Below, in pieces: positions 1 through 9,257 of a stretch of DNA of 64,000 nucleotides. The position numbers and the translations under genes were made by a program. Each line of letters starts with the position of its first letter. Position 1 is the first letter of the stretch. The stretch is from JANQPC01 sp039208375 (lineage in GTDB: Bacteria > Pseudomonadota > Alphaproteobacteria > Rhodobacterales > Rhodobacteraceae): assembly GCA_039208375.1 (NCBI GenBank), contig JBCCRC010000002.1:47727-111726 (forward strand), given 5' to 3'. A model generated the notes under the pieces. It was not told the origin of the DNA. It saw only the letters and a program-made list of their open reading frames with translations, and ran no database searches.

Positions 1-748
1 TGCCGGTAATGCCAGAATACTTTGCGCCGACTGTCATCCCGATGAAGAATTGCGCGGCCCAGATCGCTTCAACCGGGGGCCGATGCTCCAAAATGCCTGC
101 CAGCGCCAGAATGCCCGCAAGAATCATCGGGCCGAGGATAGATGCCCCAAAAAGGCCGATCCTCTTGGCAACCTGCCAACCTGCGAGCCCCGCAAATACC
201 ATCAGCGCCAGCTGCGATAGCGGCAGGGTTGCGGCCGGGACGCCGGGTGGATTGCTCAAATCAACCCCCCAGTAGCCCTTCAGGATGAATGGCAAAGCCA
301 CGACGATCGCCAACACCCGCGTGGCGTGGATCAAAGACAAGGCGCGCACGTCACCGCCCGCCTCTTCGCCGAAAGCAAGCATATCCTGAAGCCCGCCGGG
401 CATGGCGGAGTAGTAGCTCGTGGCGAAGTCAAATCCCCAAAGGCGTTGGAAGTAGGGAACGCCTATCAAGCCGACCAGGGCTATCATGATGGGCACGAGC
501 ACCAGTGTCGTCCACATCGCCGCCAGGCTTGCAACAAGCGCTGCAGTAAATGTGGCTCCGACGGCGACCCCGAGGACAGAACGCATTGCGTTGTTCAAAA
601 CAGGAATGCCGGCCATCGGAACACCAAGAAGGGCGGCGAACAGGCAGGCAAAGATCGGGCCCAGGAGCCAGGGAAGCGGGAGTTGCAAGTAGTGGAAGGC
701 GGCAACGCCAAGCCCCGCGATGATATGGCTTCCGATGATCTGCGTCAT
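1..748 (-). CDS. AbrB-family integral membrane protein (PF05145-like), C-terminus cut by window edge
   Basis: Translating the minus strand from ATG at 748 gives an open frame to the left edge (about 249 codons, no stop seen). It is almost entirely hydrophobic, with repeated Gly/Pro-rich membrane helices and the motif SAMPGGLQDML near residue 120, typical of the AbrB/AmoB-like membrane family often called ammonia monooxygenase by mistake. The family is thought to transport or regulate, but its substrate is unknown. The ATG overlaps the stop of the upstream GntR gene as ATGA, so the two are probably translationally coupled and the regulator likely controls this gene. The C-terminus lies outside the window. 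Confidence 0.8.
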   Translation of the reverse strand, partial: MTQIIGSHIIAGLGVAAFHYLQLPLPWLLGPIFACLFAALLGVPMAGIPVLNNAMRSVLGVAVGATFTAALVASLAAMWTTLVLVPIMIALVGLIGVPYFQRLWGFDFATSYYSAMPGGLQDMLAFGEEAGGDVRALSLIHATRVLAIVVALPFILKGYWGVDLSNPPGVPAATLPLSQLALMVFAGLAGWQVAKRIGLFGASILGPMILAGILALAGILEHRPPVEAIWAAQFFIGMTVGAKYSGITG

Positions 749-1392
749 CCGCGCATGACTTTCAGGCGATACCTAAGAGAGGTTTGAAGATGCGCGTCGG
801 CTGCTGCCCCGGCGGCTTCTATATCTCTCGCACGAAGCGCCTCGATGATCTGCCCGTGCTGACGCGCCACGGTTGCGACACGTTCTGCATCCGCCAATGT
901 TGTTGGCCCGAGGAGCATGAGCGCATTATTCATCGCGCGTGTCGCCTCCAGCAGAAATCTGTTGCGCGCCGCGAGATAGATCGCCCCGTGAAAGCTCTGG
1001 TTCATCGCGGCGGCGCGGGGGCCGCCTGCAACGGCATCGGCAATGTCCCTATTGATACGCGCCAGTGCATCGATCTCCGCATCTGCGGCGTGTTTTGCGG
1101 CCATTTGCGCCGCCGTCCGTTCCAACACAAGCCGCATCTCGTAGAGCTCCACCACTTCTGTCTGGCCAAGGGTGCGAACGACCGCTCCAACGCGCGGCCG
1201 GTGCTCAACGATGTTGTCGGCCTCGAGGCGGCGCAATGCCTCGCGCACCGGTGTTCTTGAAAGCGCTAGCCGGTCCGCCACTTCGATCTCGCGCAACCGG
1301 TCGCCCGGCTGATAAACGCCGCTCTCAATTGCCTGCATCAGCTTAAAAAATGCGCGCTCCCCTTGAGAGAGCTCTGAGAATTCGTCGGGCAT
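745..1392 (-). CDS. GntR-family (FadR/FCD type) transcriptional regulator
   Basis: An N-terminal winged helix with the GntR signature (LSRTPVREALRRLE) is followed by an all-helical FCD ligand domain with the conserved Asn/His positions (MNQSFH). This places it in the FadR subfamily, which binds organic acids. I chose ATG 1392: the longer frame from TTG 1431 would begin inside the palindrome at 1411-1432, which looks like this regulator's own operator. The stop overlaps the ATG of the AbrB-family gene. It probably autoregulates and controls the downstream membrane protein; the ligand cannot be read from sequence. Confidence 0.9.
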   Translation of the reverse strand: MPDEFSELSQGERAFFKLMQAIESGVYQPGDRLREIEVADRLALSRTPVREALRRLEADNIVEHRPRVGAVVRTLGQTEVVELYEMRLVLERTAAQMAAKHAADAEIDALARINRDIADAVAGGPRAAAMNQSFHGAIYLAARNRFLLEATRAMNNALMLLGPTTLADAERVATVARQHGQIIEALRARDIEAAGAAADAHLQTSLRYRLKVMRG

Positions 1393-1410
1393 CACCGCGG
1401 CTATGCAGAG

Positions 1411-1432
1411 TTTGTATCCGTTTGGATACAAA
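1411..1432. promoter_or_regulatory. Palindromic operator, probably for the adjacent GntR regulator
   Basis: Perfect inverted repeat TTTGTATCC-N4-GGATACAAA, 9-bp arms. It lies 19 bp upstream of the regulator's ATG and just downstream of a candidate promoter, where a bound dimer would block initiation. The TGTATCC/GGATACA core resembles FadR-type operators (inverted GT-N-AC halves). Binding is inferred. Confidence 0.7.
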
Positions 1433-1434
1433 TT

Positions 1435-1463
1435 GATTTAGTCAGCACGTTTTAAAAAGTCAA
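1435..1463 (-). promoter_or_regulatory. Candidate sigma-70-like promoter for the GntR-AbrB operon
   Basis: On the minus strand TTGACT (1463-1458) is followed after exactly 17 bp by TAAATC (1440-1435). The -35 matches five of six consensus bases; the -10 is weak. The transcription start would fall in the operator at 1411-1432. Confidence 0.4.
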
Positions 1464-1612
1464 AGCGTACCAACACAATCGGCTAGAAAAGAGCGTCGCC
1501 TGTCCAATTGCCGCGTTCGGTCTGGCCATACGGCGCCGCCCTCGCTACCGTGGGGCCACGGATCTGCAAACCTTCCTCTCTGTGTACTGCTCCACTAGCC
1601 GAGGGAAAACGC

Positions 1613-3955
1613 GTGGTCGACGTTACTGGCAGCGACGATACTGGTGGCACCAACCAGTCTGCTGAGAACACCTTCGATGGATCAAAGTTCTGGTTCGAAT
1701 GGATCGAACTAGACGGCACAACGACGTCTAGCCTTGCCGCGGCGGGGTTCGACATCACCAACGGCGATATCGGGCCAGGCCAGACAGTTTACAATGCCGG
1801 CGGGTTTGATGCAGTCAACGTTCCATCGGCTTTCGCGCAATTCGGGGATGATGAAAGCGATTTCGGCGTTCGCCTCTCAACGACGCTGACAATCGAAACC
1901 GGTGGCACCTATACCTTTGATCTCGGCTCAGATGATGGGTCACGCCTCTACGTCGACGGCGTTGAGATTATCGATAACGACGGCCTGCAGCCGATCACCT
2001 TCGTAGACGGTGACGTGAACCTGGCCCCCGGCCAGCACGAGATCGTCATCATCTTCTTTGAACGTGCTGGGCAGCAAGAACTGCAAGCCACGATTGCGGG
2101 CCCCGATACCGGTGGCGGCCCAATCGATCTGGCAAGCGCCAATGTGCGCGGCAATGCCGGCAACGATACGGTCTCAGGCGGGGAAGGGGATGACACGATC
2201 CTCGCCGGAGCGGGCAACGACACTGTCGATGGTGGGGGCGGGGCAGACACTATCGAAGGCGGCAGCGGCGATGACACCATCGACGGTGGCGAAGGCGATG
2301 ATGTGATCCTCGGTGATGGCGAGAACGGCAGCGTGACGCTGACGCGGCAGTCATTCAACTGGGACGAAATACCCGATCCGAATAATGGCGGGCAAATTGA
2401 CGATGGCGACAACCTCATCGGGGGCACGGTGCAAAACACCGGGCTCGTTAATGTTGAGGCGAGCTTCGTTACTCTTGAAGGGGACGTTGATTTTGCATTC
2501 GATACCTTCACCGCAAATACTGCCGGTATCGACAGCGGGGGCGAAACCGTCTCCACCGACAGCAGCGGGCAACTACAGGCCGACGATGACGAAAGCTCAA
2601 CCGGCCGCGCCACCTTCGAATTCTCCGCAAGTGCCCCGAACATCGAGAATGAGGTGCGGAACCTGTCGTTCCGCATCAACGATATCGATAGCAACGGTGG
2701 TGGAAACGCGGAAGACAGCGTTACGGTTCGTGCCTTCAACGCGGCAGGTGACGAGGTCGTCGTATCGCTCGTAGCCGGCGACAACCTTACCCTTTCTGAT
2801 ACGGGTGGTGCGCCGGGAAACGACACCGCAGAACAAACCGGAGGCGTAGCCGGGGTCGGAACAACGCCCGGCAACTCGCTGCTTGTCAGTATCGCCGGGC
2901 CGGTGGCGCGGTTGGAGATCGAGTTTACGGGCACCGATGACAATCCGGGTGGCGTCCGGGTTACAGATATCTTCTTTGATGCCGCGACGGTCGCGGAGAC
3001 CATCATTCCCGGCGACGACACTCTTTTCGGTGGCGATGGCAATGATGAGATTGATGGCGGCGCCGGTGCAGACCAGATCACGGGCGGTTCTGGCAGCGAC
3101 ACGCTTCGTGGCGGCGACGGCAGCGACGAATTTGTGATCGCCGACGTCGAAGGCGGTGACACGATTTTCGGCGGCGAAGATCCGGATGGGTCCGACGTAG
3201 ATGTGATCCGCATCGAAACACCATACCGAGTTGACTACACCGGCGGTGATCCTGCCAGCGAAAGCGGGACAATCAGCTTTCTCGATGATGACGGAAGCGT
3301 CGTATCAACAAGCGCGTTTTCCGAAATTGAGAGTGTGGTGTGTTTTGCCCAGGGCACTCGCATCGCTACGCCGGGCGGTCAACGCCCGGTGGAGGGCTTA
3401 CGCGCCGGGGATGCGGTCATGACGCTGGATCACGGGCCGCAAACCATTCTCTGGATCAACAGCCGCACCCTGGAATGCGATGAGCTTGCCGTTCGTCCAA
3501 ACTTACGGCCAGTCCGCATAAAGGCCGGCGCGCTGGGCCTGCGCACCCCTTCGGAAGACCTGATTGTTTCACCTCAGCATCGCATCCTCGTGCGGTCCAA
3601 GATCGCGATCCGTATGTTTAACGCGCCGGAAGTGCTTGTGCCTGCAAAGAAGCTACTGCCTCTAGATGGCGTCGAGATTGCGACAGACTTGGCCCGCGTA
3701 AGCTATCACCATTTCATCTGCGCAGAGCATGAGGTCGTCGAAGCGGACGGCGCATTTGCGGAAACGCTCTACCTAGGGCCGGGGGCTGTTGAATGCATGA
3801 CGCTGGACGCGCTTGAAGAACTAAAGGCAATCTTTGGTGATGCGATATTTGCAACGCCGCGCATGGCAAGGTTTTCGCCACGAGGCCCGCAGATACGCCG
3901 GCTCGTTGAACGCCATCGAAAGAACAAGAAACCGGTCTGTTCAAACGAGATTTAG
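1613..3955 (+). CDS. PA14-like / RTX / Hint-domain secreted protein
   Basis: About 780 residues. Order: a PA14-like beta domain (roughly 20-165) with DDGSRLYVDG; a first block of calcium-binding RTX nonapeptides, GGxGxDxxx (about 178-239); a beta-rich middle; a second RTX block (about 466-529); and a C-terminal Hint domain starting at Cys577 (CFAQGTRIATPGG), the intein-like self-splicing or autoprocessing fold common in Roseobacter type I-secreted proteins. No N-terminal signal peptide, which fits type I export. No ATG exists before residue 600, so GTG 1613 is taken because GAGGG lies 7 bp upstream; a TTG frame from 1508 has no such site. It ends convergently, overlapping the BCCT gene's 3' end by 4 bp. 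Substrate or adhesion role unknown. Confidence 0.85.
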   Translation: MVDVTGSDDTGGTNQSAENTFDGSKFWFEWIELDGTTTSSLAAAGFDITNGDIGPGQTVYNAGGFDAVNVPSAFAQFGDDESDFGVRLSTTLTIETGGTYTFDLGSDDGSRLYVDGVEIIDNDGLQPITFVDGDVNLAPGQHEIVIIFFERAGQQELQATIAGPDTGGGPIDLASANVRGNAGNDTVSGGEGDDTILAGAGNDTVDGGGGADTIEGGSGDDTIDGGEGDDVILGDGENGSVTLTRQSFNWDEIPDPNNGGQIDDGDNLIGGTVQNTGLVNVEASFVTLEGDVDFAFDTFTANTAGIDSGGETVSTDSSGQLQADDDESSTGRATFEFSASAPNIENEVRNLSFRINDIDSNGGGNAEDSVTVRAFNAAGDEVVVSLVAGDNLTLSDTGGAPGNDTAEQTGGVAGVGTTPGNSLLVSIAGPVARLEIEFTGTDDNPGGVRVTDIFFDAATVAETIIPGDDTLFGGDGNDEIDGGAGADQITGGSGSDTLRGGDGSDEFVIADVEGGDTIFGGEDPDGSDVDVIRIETPYRVDYTGGDPASESGTISFLDDDGSVVSTSAFSEIESVVCFAQGTRIATPGGQRPVEGLRAGDAVMTLDHGPQTILWINSRTLECDELAVRPNLRPVRIKAGALGLRTPSEDLIVSPQHRILVRSKIAIRMFNAPEVLVPAKKLLPLDGVEIATDLARVSYHHFICAEHEVVEADGAFAETLYLGPGAVECMTLDALEELKAIFGDAIFATPRMARFSPRGPQIRRLVERHRKNKKPVCSNEI

Positions 3956-5556
3956 GCCCTCGTGCGCCGCAGTTCCCTTGCCAGCGATACCGCCACGCAC
4001 ACACCCGCAAGCGCAATGACGAATGAGAAGGGCAGGGCGCCGATGATCATGGCGTTGCGGATCGCCTCCGTCCCGCCCGCGATGATGAGGCTTCCGATCA
4101 TCGCGGTGACAGCCGCCCCCCATACGATGATGTGGTGAGGAACGCAGCGCGTCTCGCACCCCGCTGCTGCAATAGCGTTGATAGCAAGGATACCGGCATT
4201 CAGCGTTGTTATCAGAAGCAGCATCAGGAGTGCAGCGTAGATGGCGCTCCAGAACCGGGCGATGCCGGGCGTTGCAATTTCCCGAATTGTTTCATATATT
4301 TGTGCGCCAGTCGCGACGCGCTGAAGATCAATGCCCGCTGCAGGATCCAGTTGGATGTCAAGCGCCGTACCGCCGACAAACGAAAACCAGATCGCGCAGA
4401 CACCAACTGGGGCAATCATGCAGCCTAAGATGAAAGCCCGCAGGCTCCGGCCGCGTGAAACGCGCGCCAGGAACAGCGCAACAAACGGCGCGAACGCGAT
4501 CCACCATGCCCAGTAAAAGATTGTCCAATCTATCTGCCACGCCGCCATAACCTGCGCGCGTTCGGTGCCGTCGGCCACGGCCACATGGGTTGCGTTGCGG
4601 GGTAAGCTCGCGATGTAGGTCCAGACCGACACTGCCAGGCGCTCAAGCGCCGCGGCCAAATCCCCCACAAAAGAAAAGCCGATCAATACGGCGGCGAAAA
4701 GCCACGCGCCGAGGACAGACAACACTTTGATCCCGCCCATGAGGGCGGACGTCGTCGCAATAGCCCCCGCCAGCGCCAGCGCCGCTAACTGCCATAAGGG
4801 GTCCGGCATTGACGGAGGAGAACTGGGCGTGGACGACGCTGCGATAACGTTCACGCCGAACACAAACTGGCGTACGCCGTAGCCAAGTGTTGTTGCGATT
4901 CCCATGATGATGGCCAGGATGGAGATCACATCAATGGCGTCGCCGAGAGGGCCGTCGTAAGAACGGCCCAGCAGCGGGCTGAGAGCCGTGCGGATCGTGA
5001 GCGGCATGCGTCGGCGATAGCCGAAATAGGCGATGGCGAGCCCAAGAACAGTGTAACAGGCCCAGGCCGACAAGCCCCAGTGAAGATAAGTGTAGGATAG
5101 TGCTAGCGTTGCGTTGGCGTGCGAGTTCGCTTCGACGCTGCCATTGATCACGCTGGGATTTAGCGCGAGGTGCGAGAGAGGTTCACTCACCGAATAGATC
5201 AAGGCGCCGGCGCCAATGCCCGCGCAAAGGATCATCGAAAGCCAGGCAGGTGTGGAATGCTCGGGCCGCTCGCCATCGGCTCCAAGCCTGATCCGGCCGC
5301 AAGCCGGTAGCGCGGCAACGCAGAGGCAAAGACCGACGAAGCCGCTAATCGCGTAGATGAACCAAGAATGGAAGAACGAAAGCGTAAACTCCTTTCCTAG
5401 CGTCAGCGCCGCCATCGCCTGATCGGCCTGCAGGATGATCCATAGAAACAGTGCCACCACGGCTCCGAGCGCGCCAAGGGCAACAGGCACGCTAAAGCCG
5501 CGATAGGGGCCGGATGGCGCCGTGGATATTACTTGGTCTGAAAGGCTGTTCGGCAC
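3952..5556 (-). CDS. BCCT-family (betaine/carnitine/choline) transporter
   Basis: About 534 residues with twelve predicted membrane helices. The family tryptophan box is clear (WTIFYWAWWIAFAPFVALF), and the helix-3 glycine stretch reads GIGAGALIYSVSEPLSH. These are sodium- or proton-coupled symporters for quaternary ammonium compounds and related osmolytes such as glycine betaine or DMSP in marine bacteria; the substrate is not determinable here. I prefer GTG 5556 because GGAG sits 7 bp upstream; GTG 5592 would add 12 residues without a ribosome binding site. Monocistronic, convergent with the RTX gene. Confidence 0.92.
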   Translation of the reverse strand: MPNSLSDQVISTAPSGPYRGFSVPVALGALGAVVALFLWIILQADQAMAALTLGKEFTLSFFHSWFIYAISGFVGLCLCVAALPACGRIRLGADGERPEHSTPAWLSMILCAGIGAGALIYSVSEPLSHLALNPSVINGSVEANSHANATLALSYTYLHWGLSAWACYTVLGLAIAYFGYRRRMPLTIRTALSPLLGRSYDGPLGDAIDVISILAIIMGIATTLGYGVRQFVFGVNVIAASSTPSSPPSMPDPLWQLAALALAGAIATTSALMGGIKVLSVLGAWLFAAVLIGFSFVGDLAAALERLAVSVWTYIASLPRNATHVAVADGTERAQVMAAWQIDWTIFYWAWWIAFAPFVALFLARVSRGRSLRAFILGCMIAPVGVCAIWFSFVGGTALDIQLDPAAGIDLQRVATGAQIYETIREIATPGIARFWSAIYAALLMLLLITTLNAGILAINAIAAAGCETRCVPHHIIVWGAAVTAMIGSLIIAGGTEAIRNAMIIGALPFSFVIALAGVCVAVSLARELRRTRA

Positions 5557-5656
5557 GGGGGCTCTCCGCCCAGGGTGAAAGGGCGTCGTCACGCAGCTGG
5601 GGCCACGCCGCCGAGGTCGCGCTAGGCTTGCGAAAGGACGCGAGGGCGGTGGGCGC

Positions 5657-6334
5657 TCACTTCAGGCCGCGCCGAACGACCGGGTAAGGCACAACGTCCC
5701 GGCCCACTTCGCTATCGCCGCGACGCTCGGCAGCAACACGCAAGTGCGCCTCCCACAGTACGAAGCCAACCTGCCGGTCGATCGCGAACAACCATCCCAC
5801 GAGCCAGCCCGGATAAGATCGAAAGCCAGCAATCCTTAACGTGCGGAGAAAGGAGTCGATCCCTTCGTCGCAGAGCGGAGACCGATAGGCGTCATCAATG
5901 AGAACAGCGTGCCGAACGCGCAGCCATCGCAGATCCGATACGATGGCACGCACCTGCGGTTTGAAGATCTTTTGTTCCTGCCGGCGCCGCCAGGCCCTTT
6001 CCGCATCGGCAATCGCTGCCCCAGCCTGTTCTTCGCGGGAGTGATAGGCGCGGCCCAGGCCGGATTTGCGAACAAGCCATAAAAGCCGCCCTTCCGTTGA
6101 AATCGCCCGACAGGCCACCACAGTTCCGCAGTCGGCAGTGGCCCTGTTCAGGGGATCTACCCATGCCGCCACCCAATCCGACCAATCAAAAAAGAGTTTG
6201 TCCGGCAGGACGTCGAGCGACCGAACCGCGCTTGGCGGCATCGGCCGCTGGTTTTCCAGGGTTCGCTTGAGGCGACGTGCGTTCGGGGAAAGGGATGCCC
6301 GGATACGGGCCAGATGAAAAATAGGTCCTGCCAT
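5657..6334 (-). CDS. Conserved-looking hypothetical protein, 225 aa
   Basis: Not recognised. Soluble, rich in Arg and Trp, no signal peptide or membrane helix. The ATG at 6334 has GAGGAAG about 6 bp upstream. A basic N-terminus precedes an aromatic stretch (KLFFDWSDWVAAW), an alpha-helical centre and a C-terminal part with repeated Trp (SYPGWLVGWLFAIDRQ). It sits alone between the BCCT gene and an exported protein, so context gives no function. Confidence 0.65.
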   Translation of the reverse strand: MAGPIFHLARIRASLSPNARRLKRTLENQRPMPPSAVRSLDVLPDKLFFDWSDWVAAWVDPLNRATADCGTVVACRAISTEGRLLWLVRKSGLGRAYHSREEQAGAAIADAERAWRRRQEQKIFKPQVRAIVSDLRWLRVRHAVLIDDAYRSPLCDEGIDSFLRTLRIAGFRSYPGWLVGWLFAIDRQVGFVLWEAHLRVAAERRGDSEVGRDVVPYPVVRRGLK

Positions 6335-6464
6335 TGGTCTTCCTCTCGACTGTCATGTCCTTGGGAGTGGCGGCGGCGATCTTTTTGACCCCGCATCGGT
6401 TGACGCGGCGAGCCCCACGATCAAACCGGATATGACTAAATGGTCCTGCGCGGGACTATGGAAC

Positions 6465-7127
6465 TCATTGTGATGTAAACGGTTTTTCGACCGGGATCGG
6501 TTCGAAAGTGTCCACACCTAGCGCCACGAGCACCCCAAGTTCGGAAATGCTTTCGCCGTCGGGTAGCGGAATGAAGATGGAGGATTCGATGACTTGAGTG
6601 GCCGAAACGGAAAGCAGTTCGCTGTAGTCCTCGTTAAAGTTGAGGAAGAAGTTCATGTAGGTGACGTTGCTGGTGCCGTTCGGGCTGTCGGTCACATAAC
6701 GCAGGCCTCCAAGGCCGATGTACTGATCCGTGAGTTCGGGTTGAGGATCGAGGGCTGCATTATCTGGCCGCAGGATCGGCATACGTGGACCGTGCCAGTT
6801 GAAAACCTGAGCAGAAACCGCCCCTGCGCGTTCCACATCCTGCGTTTGCGGATCCCCAATGATAACCGGCAGGCCATGGCCGATTGCTGGGGGGACCTGC
6901 TGACGCACAGCCAGTGGTGGCGTGAATGACGGGTCGAATGGCGTACCCGCAATAGGCAACTCAATGGCATAGGTTGCGGACGCGCGCACCGGATCAACGT
7001 AGCCCGCACCAGCCGTCCAATCGAAGTCTCCGCTAACGCGGATCGTGTTACCGTCCACGGTCACCGTCGCGGCAGTTGCCGCTGACGCACATAGCAACAA
7101 GGCGACCGAGCCCCAAATAGTTCTCAT
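6465..7127 (-). CDS. Exported hypothetical protein, 220 aa
   Basis: The ATG at 7127 has GGAGAT 6-8 bp upstream and opens a clear signal peptide (MRTIWGSVALLLCASAATA, cleavage near residue 20). The mature part is beta-rich with an N-terminal VTVDGNTIRVSGDFDW and no cysteines, suggesting a periplasmic or secreted beta-sandwich. An upstream TTG frame from 7220 would bury the signal peptide and was rejected. Function unknown; it is divergent from the LuxR-hydrolase gene at 7500. Confidence 0.7.
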   Translation of the reverse strand: MRTIWGSVALLLCASAATAATVTVDGNTIRVSGDFDWTAGAGYVDPVRASATYAIELPIAGTPFDPSFTPPLAVRQQVPPAIGHGLPVIIGDPQTQDVERAGAVSAQVFNWHGPRMPILRPDNAALDPQPELTDQYIGLGGLRYVTDSPNGTSNVTYMNFFLNFNEDYSELLSVSATQVIESSIFIPLPDGESISELGVLVALGVDTFEPIPVEKPFTSQ

Positions 7128-7499
7128 GAAAAATCTCCGCCAATATAAATGCTTAGCGGGCGCATCCCCACGGCGGAGAGAGCAATTTCCCCACGCTCTC
7201 TCACGGGAGACGCCGCGCATCTGGGGAGCCTACGGCGCAGTTGTTCGACGCCGCGTCACCCGAACGGGGTAGACGGGCGGCCCCGAAGCGACCGTTACAG
7301 CCGTTCTCAGCAACAAGTCGCCGACGGCCCTGCCGAGAAGGCGACAATTCGCCAATCTACCCTCACGTGTGCCGGAACATCGGCCTGCGATCTTCAGAGT
7401 GCTGGGATTGTCGATATGATGAGTGCTCGCCGGTGTGGGAGCTTGGTGGAGCGCGTCTGCGCTTTTACGCGTTTGCGCGTGCGCCAGGAGCAACTGCCG

Positions 7500-9257
7500 A
7501 TGAAAAAAAGCGCAAGCCCCCACGGTAGCGCCCGTTCCGAGATCATCAGCCGCCTCTATGACGTTGCATTAGATCCAGCGCGCTACGAAGAGTTACTCGA
7601 TATCTGGGAACAACGGGTCGGGCACCTACGCCCCGGCTCCGTTGATCAAGGCGAGGTGTTTAGTGACCTCGAAATCGAGTCGCATTGCGAGCGCGCCAAT
7701 GTGTTTCTTGATCGAGCCGAGGCTTCCTCCGACGCGCGTGAGGCGCTTCTCGCCGAATTCCGCACCGTGGCAGCCTTCATCGTGGATCCATCGCTGCGCG
7801 TCAGCCGGACCAACGCGATAGCGGAAAGCTGGCTTGGCGTTCGCGAGGGCACGCCGGTGTCATCCTTGCCATTTGATCCCGGCGCGGGTGAGTACCTTCA
7901 ACACGGGTTGGCCCGCGGCTTTGCCGGGCGCGGGCCCCGAACCGTTCAGATGCGCGTGCGGTCATCCGCCTCAGATCGCGTGACGCTTTTACAGGTGCGC
8001 GTCTTGCAAGGCGCTGATCCCTTCGCCTTAGTTGTGACATCAGAATTCAAGTGGCCGGCTACGCTCGACAAAACGCTGTCGGAGGCGTTTGGGCTGACGC
8101 CATCGGAAATCGTGGTGATCCGCGGCCTTGTCGAAGCGCTCAGCATCAAGGACATCGCTGAACGCCGTGGCCGCTCGCTCGAAACAGTGCGCACGCAACT
8201 GAAGGCGATCTTTCAGAAGACTGAAACCCACGGGCAAGCTGAACTCATCAGAGTGTGCCTGTCGCTCATGGACATTGTCGCGGTGACTGAAACCGCACAT
8301 GCGGCCTCCGCAGGTGCCAGCAACGGCGGTGCGCGACTGGAAACACGCTCCTTTCTAAGCATCACCCGGCCGGATGGGCGCCGCTTCGAATACCTCATTC
8401 TAGGCGATCGGAACGGGCGCCCCCTTTTATTCCTGCCGATGGATTACGGGCTTGTGCGTTGGCCCGCCACAGCCGAGGCCGAGGCAGCGCGCCGAGGTCT
8501 GCAAGTCGTCGTTCCCGTCAGGGCCGGCTTCGGGGCATCCAGCCCGCTGCCGCGAGACGTCGGTACAGATTCCTATGGCCCGACCCTGTCAGATGACGTG
8601 CATGCGTTGCTTGATCATCTTGGGATCCGGCGTTGCCCGATCATCTCACTGGGAAACGACAGCTGGTACGCTCACCAGATCGCGGCCCGACAGCCCGAAC
8701 GCATAAGCGGGATACTTATGGCTGCGGGCGCGCTGCCAATGACAGCCTCCCGTCAGTACGAGCGCATGGGCAAATGGCATCGTTTCATCACCGCGAACGC
8801 GCGGTATGCCCCAACTCTGTTTCCCTTCATGGTCAAATCCGGCTTTAGCCTTGCACGGCGGATCGGACGGCGCAGCTTTCTTCACGCGGTTTACGCCGTG
8901 AGTGCGGCGGACCTCGCGACGATCGAAGAGCCCGAGGTGTTGGAGGCAATGCTTGCGGGCTCCGAAGTTGCGCTTTCTAAAACCCATAGTGCCCATGATG
9001 CGTTTGCCCGGGAAGTCTTCGCGAAAACGCGCGATTGGCGCTGGGCCGTGCGGGCGTGCCAATCAATCCCCGTGCACTTCATGGTTGGGGATCAGGATCA
9101 GCATGCACCGCCCGAAACGGTCAACGAGTGGGAAGCGGAGTGGCCGCACATTCGCTTCGAACGCCTTGAGAATTCTGGCTACTTGCTGTTTTTCCAACGC
9201 TGGCGTGCCGTTTTAGATCGCATTGAGGCGATGATGCCGAGCAGTAGTGGGAGTTGA
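7500..9257 (+). CDS. LuxR-type HTH protein fused to an alpha/beta-hydrolase fold
   Basis: 585 residues. The N-terminal part (1-190) has no recognised domain but resembles a PAS-like sensor (FIVDPSLRVSRTNAIAESWL). A GerE/LuxR helix-turn-helix follows (199-240; LTPSEIVVIRGLVEALSIKD). Residues about 294-585 have an alpha/beta-hydrolase layout. The nucleophile elbow reads LGNDSW, placing Asp387 where Ser normally sits; the acid turn (MVGDQDQHAPP) is ordinary; and the position of the catalytic His is Tyr561 (NSGYLLFF). The hydrolase half may therefore be a ligand sensor rather than an enzyme, which is inference. The start is set by AGGAG 9 bp upstream; a frame open from 7149 lacks this. No target gene is evident beside it. 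Confidence 0.85.
   Translation: MKKSASPHGSARSEIISRLYDVALDPARYEELLDIWEQRVGHLRPGSVDQGEVFSDLEIESHCERANVFLDRAEASSDAREALLAEFRTVAAFIVDPSLRVSRTNAIAESWLGVREGTPVSSLPFDPGAGEYLQHGLARGFAGRGPRTVQMRVRSSASDRVTLLQVRVLQGADPFALVVTSEFKWPATLDKTLSEAFGLTPSEIVVIRGLVEALSIKDIAERRGRSLETVRTQLKAIFQKTETHGQAELIRVCLSLMDIVAVTETAHAASAGASNGGARLETRSFLSITRPDGRRFEYLILGDRNGRPLLFLPMDYGLVRWPATAEAEAARRGLQVVVPVRAGFGASSPLPRDVGTDSYGPTLSDDVHALLDHLGIRRCPIISLGNDSWYAHQIAARQPERISGILMAAGALPMTASRQYERMGKWHRFITANARYAPTLFPFMVKSGFSLARRIGRRSFLHAVYAVSAADLATIEEPEVLEAMLAGSEVALSKTHSAHDAFAREVFAKTRDWRWAVRACQSIPVHFMVGDQDQHAPPETVNEWEAEWPHIRFERLENSGYLLFFQRWRAVLDRIEAMMPSSSGS

Noticed and set aside
1393..1431. N-terminal extension of the GntR protein from TTG 1431
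   Set aside because: The start would lie in the operator palindrome; ATG 1392 begins the family domain.
1948..3213. 421-codon frame on the minus strand under the RTX gene
   Set aside because: Ser/Pro-rich shadow of the Gly/Asp repeats, no ribosome binding site or family motif.
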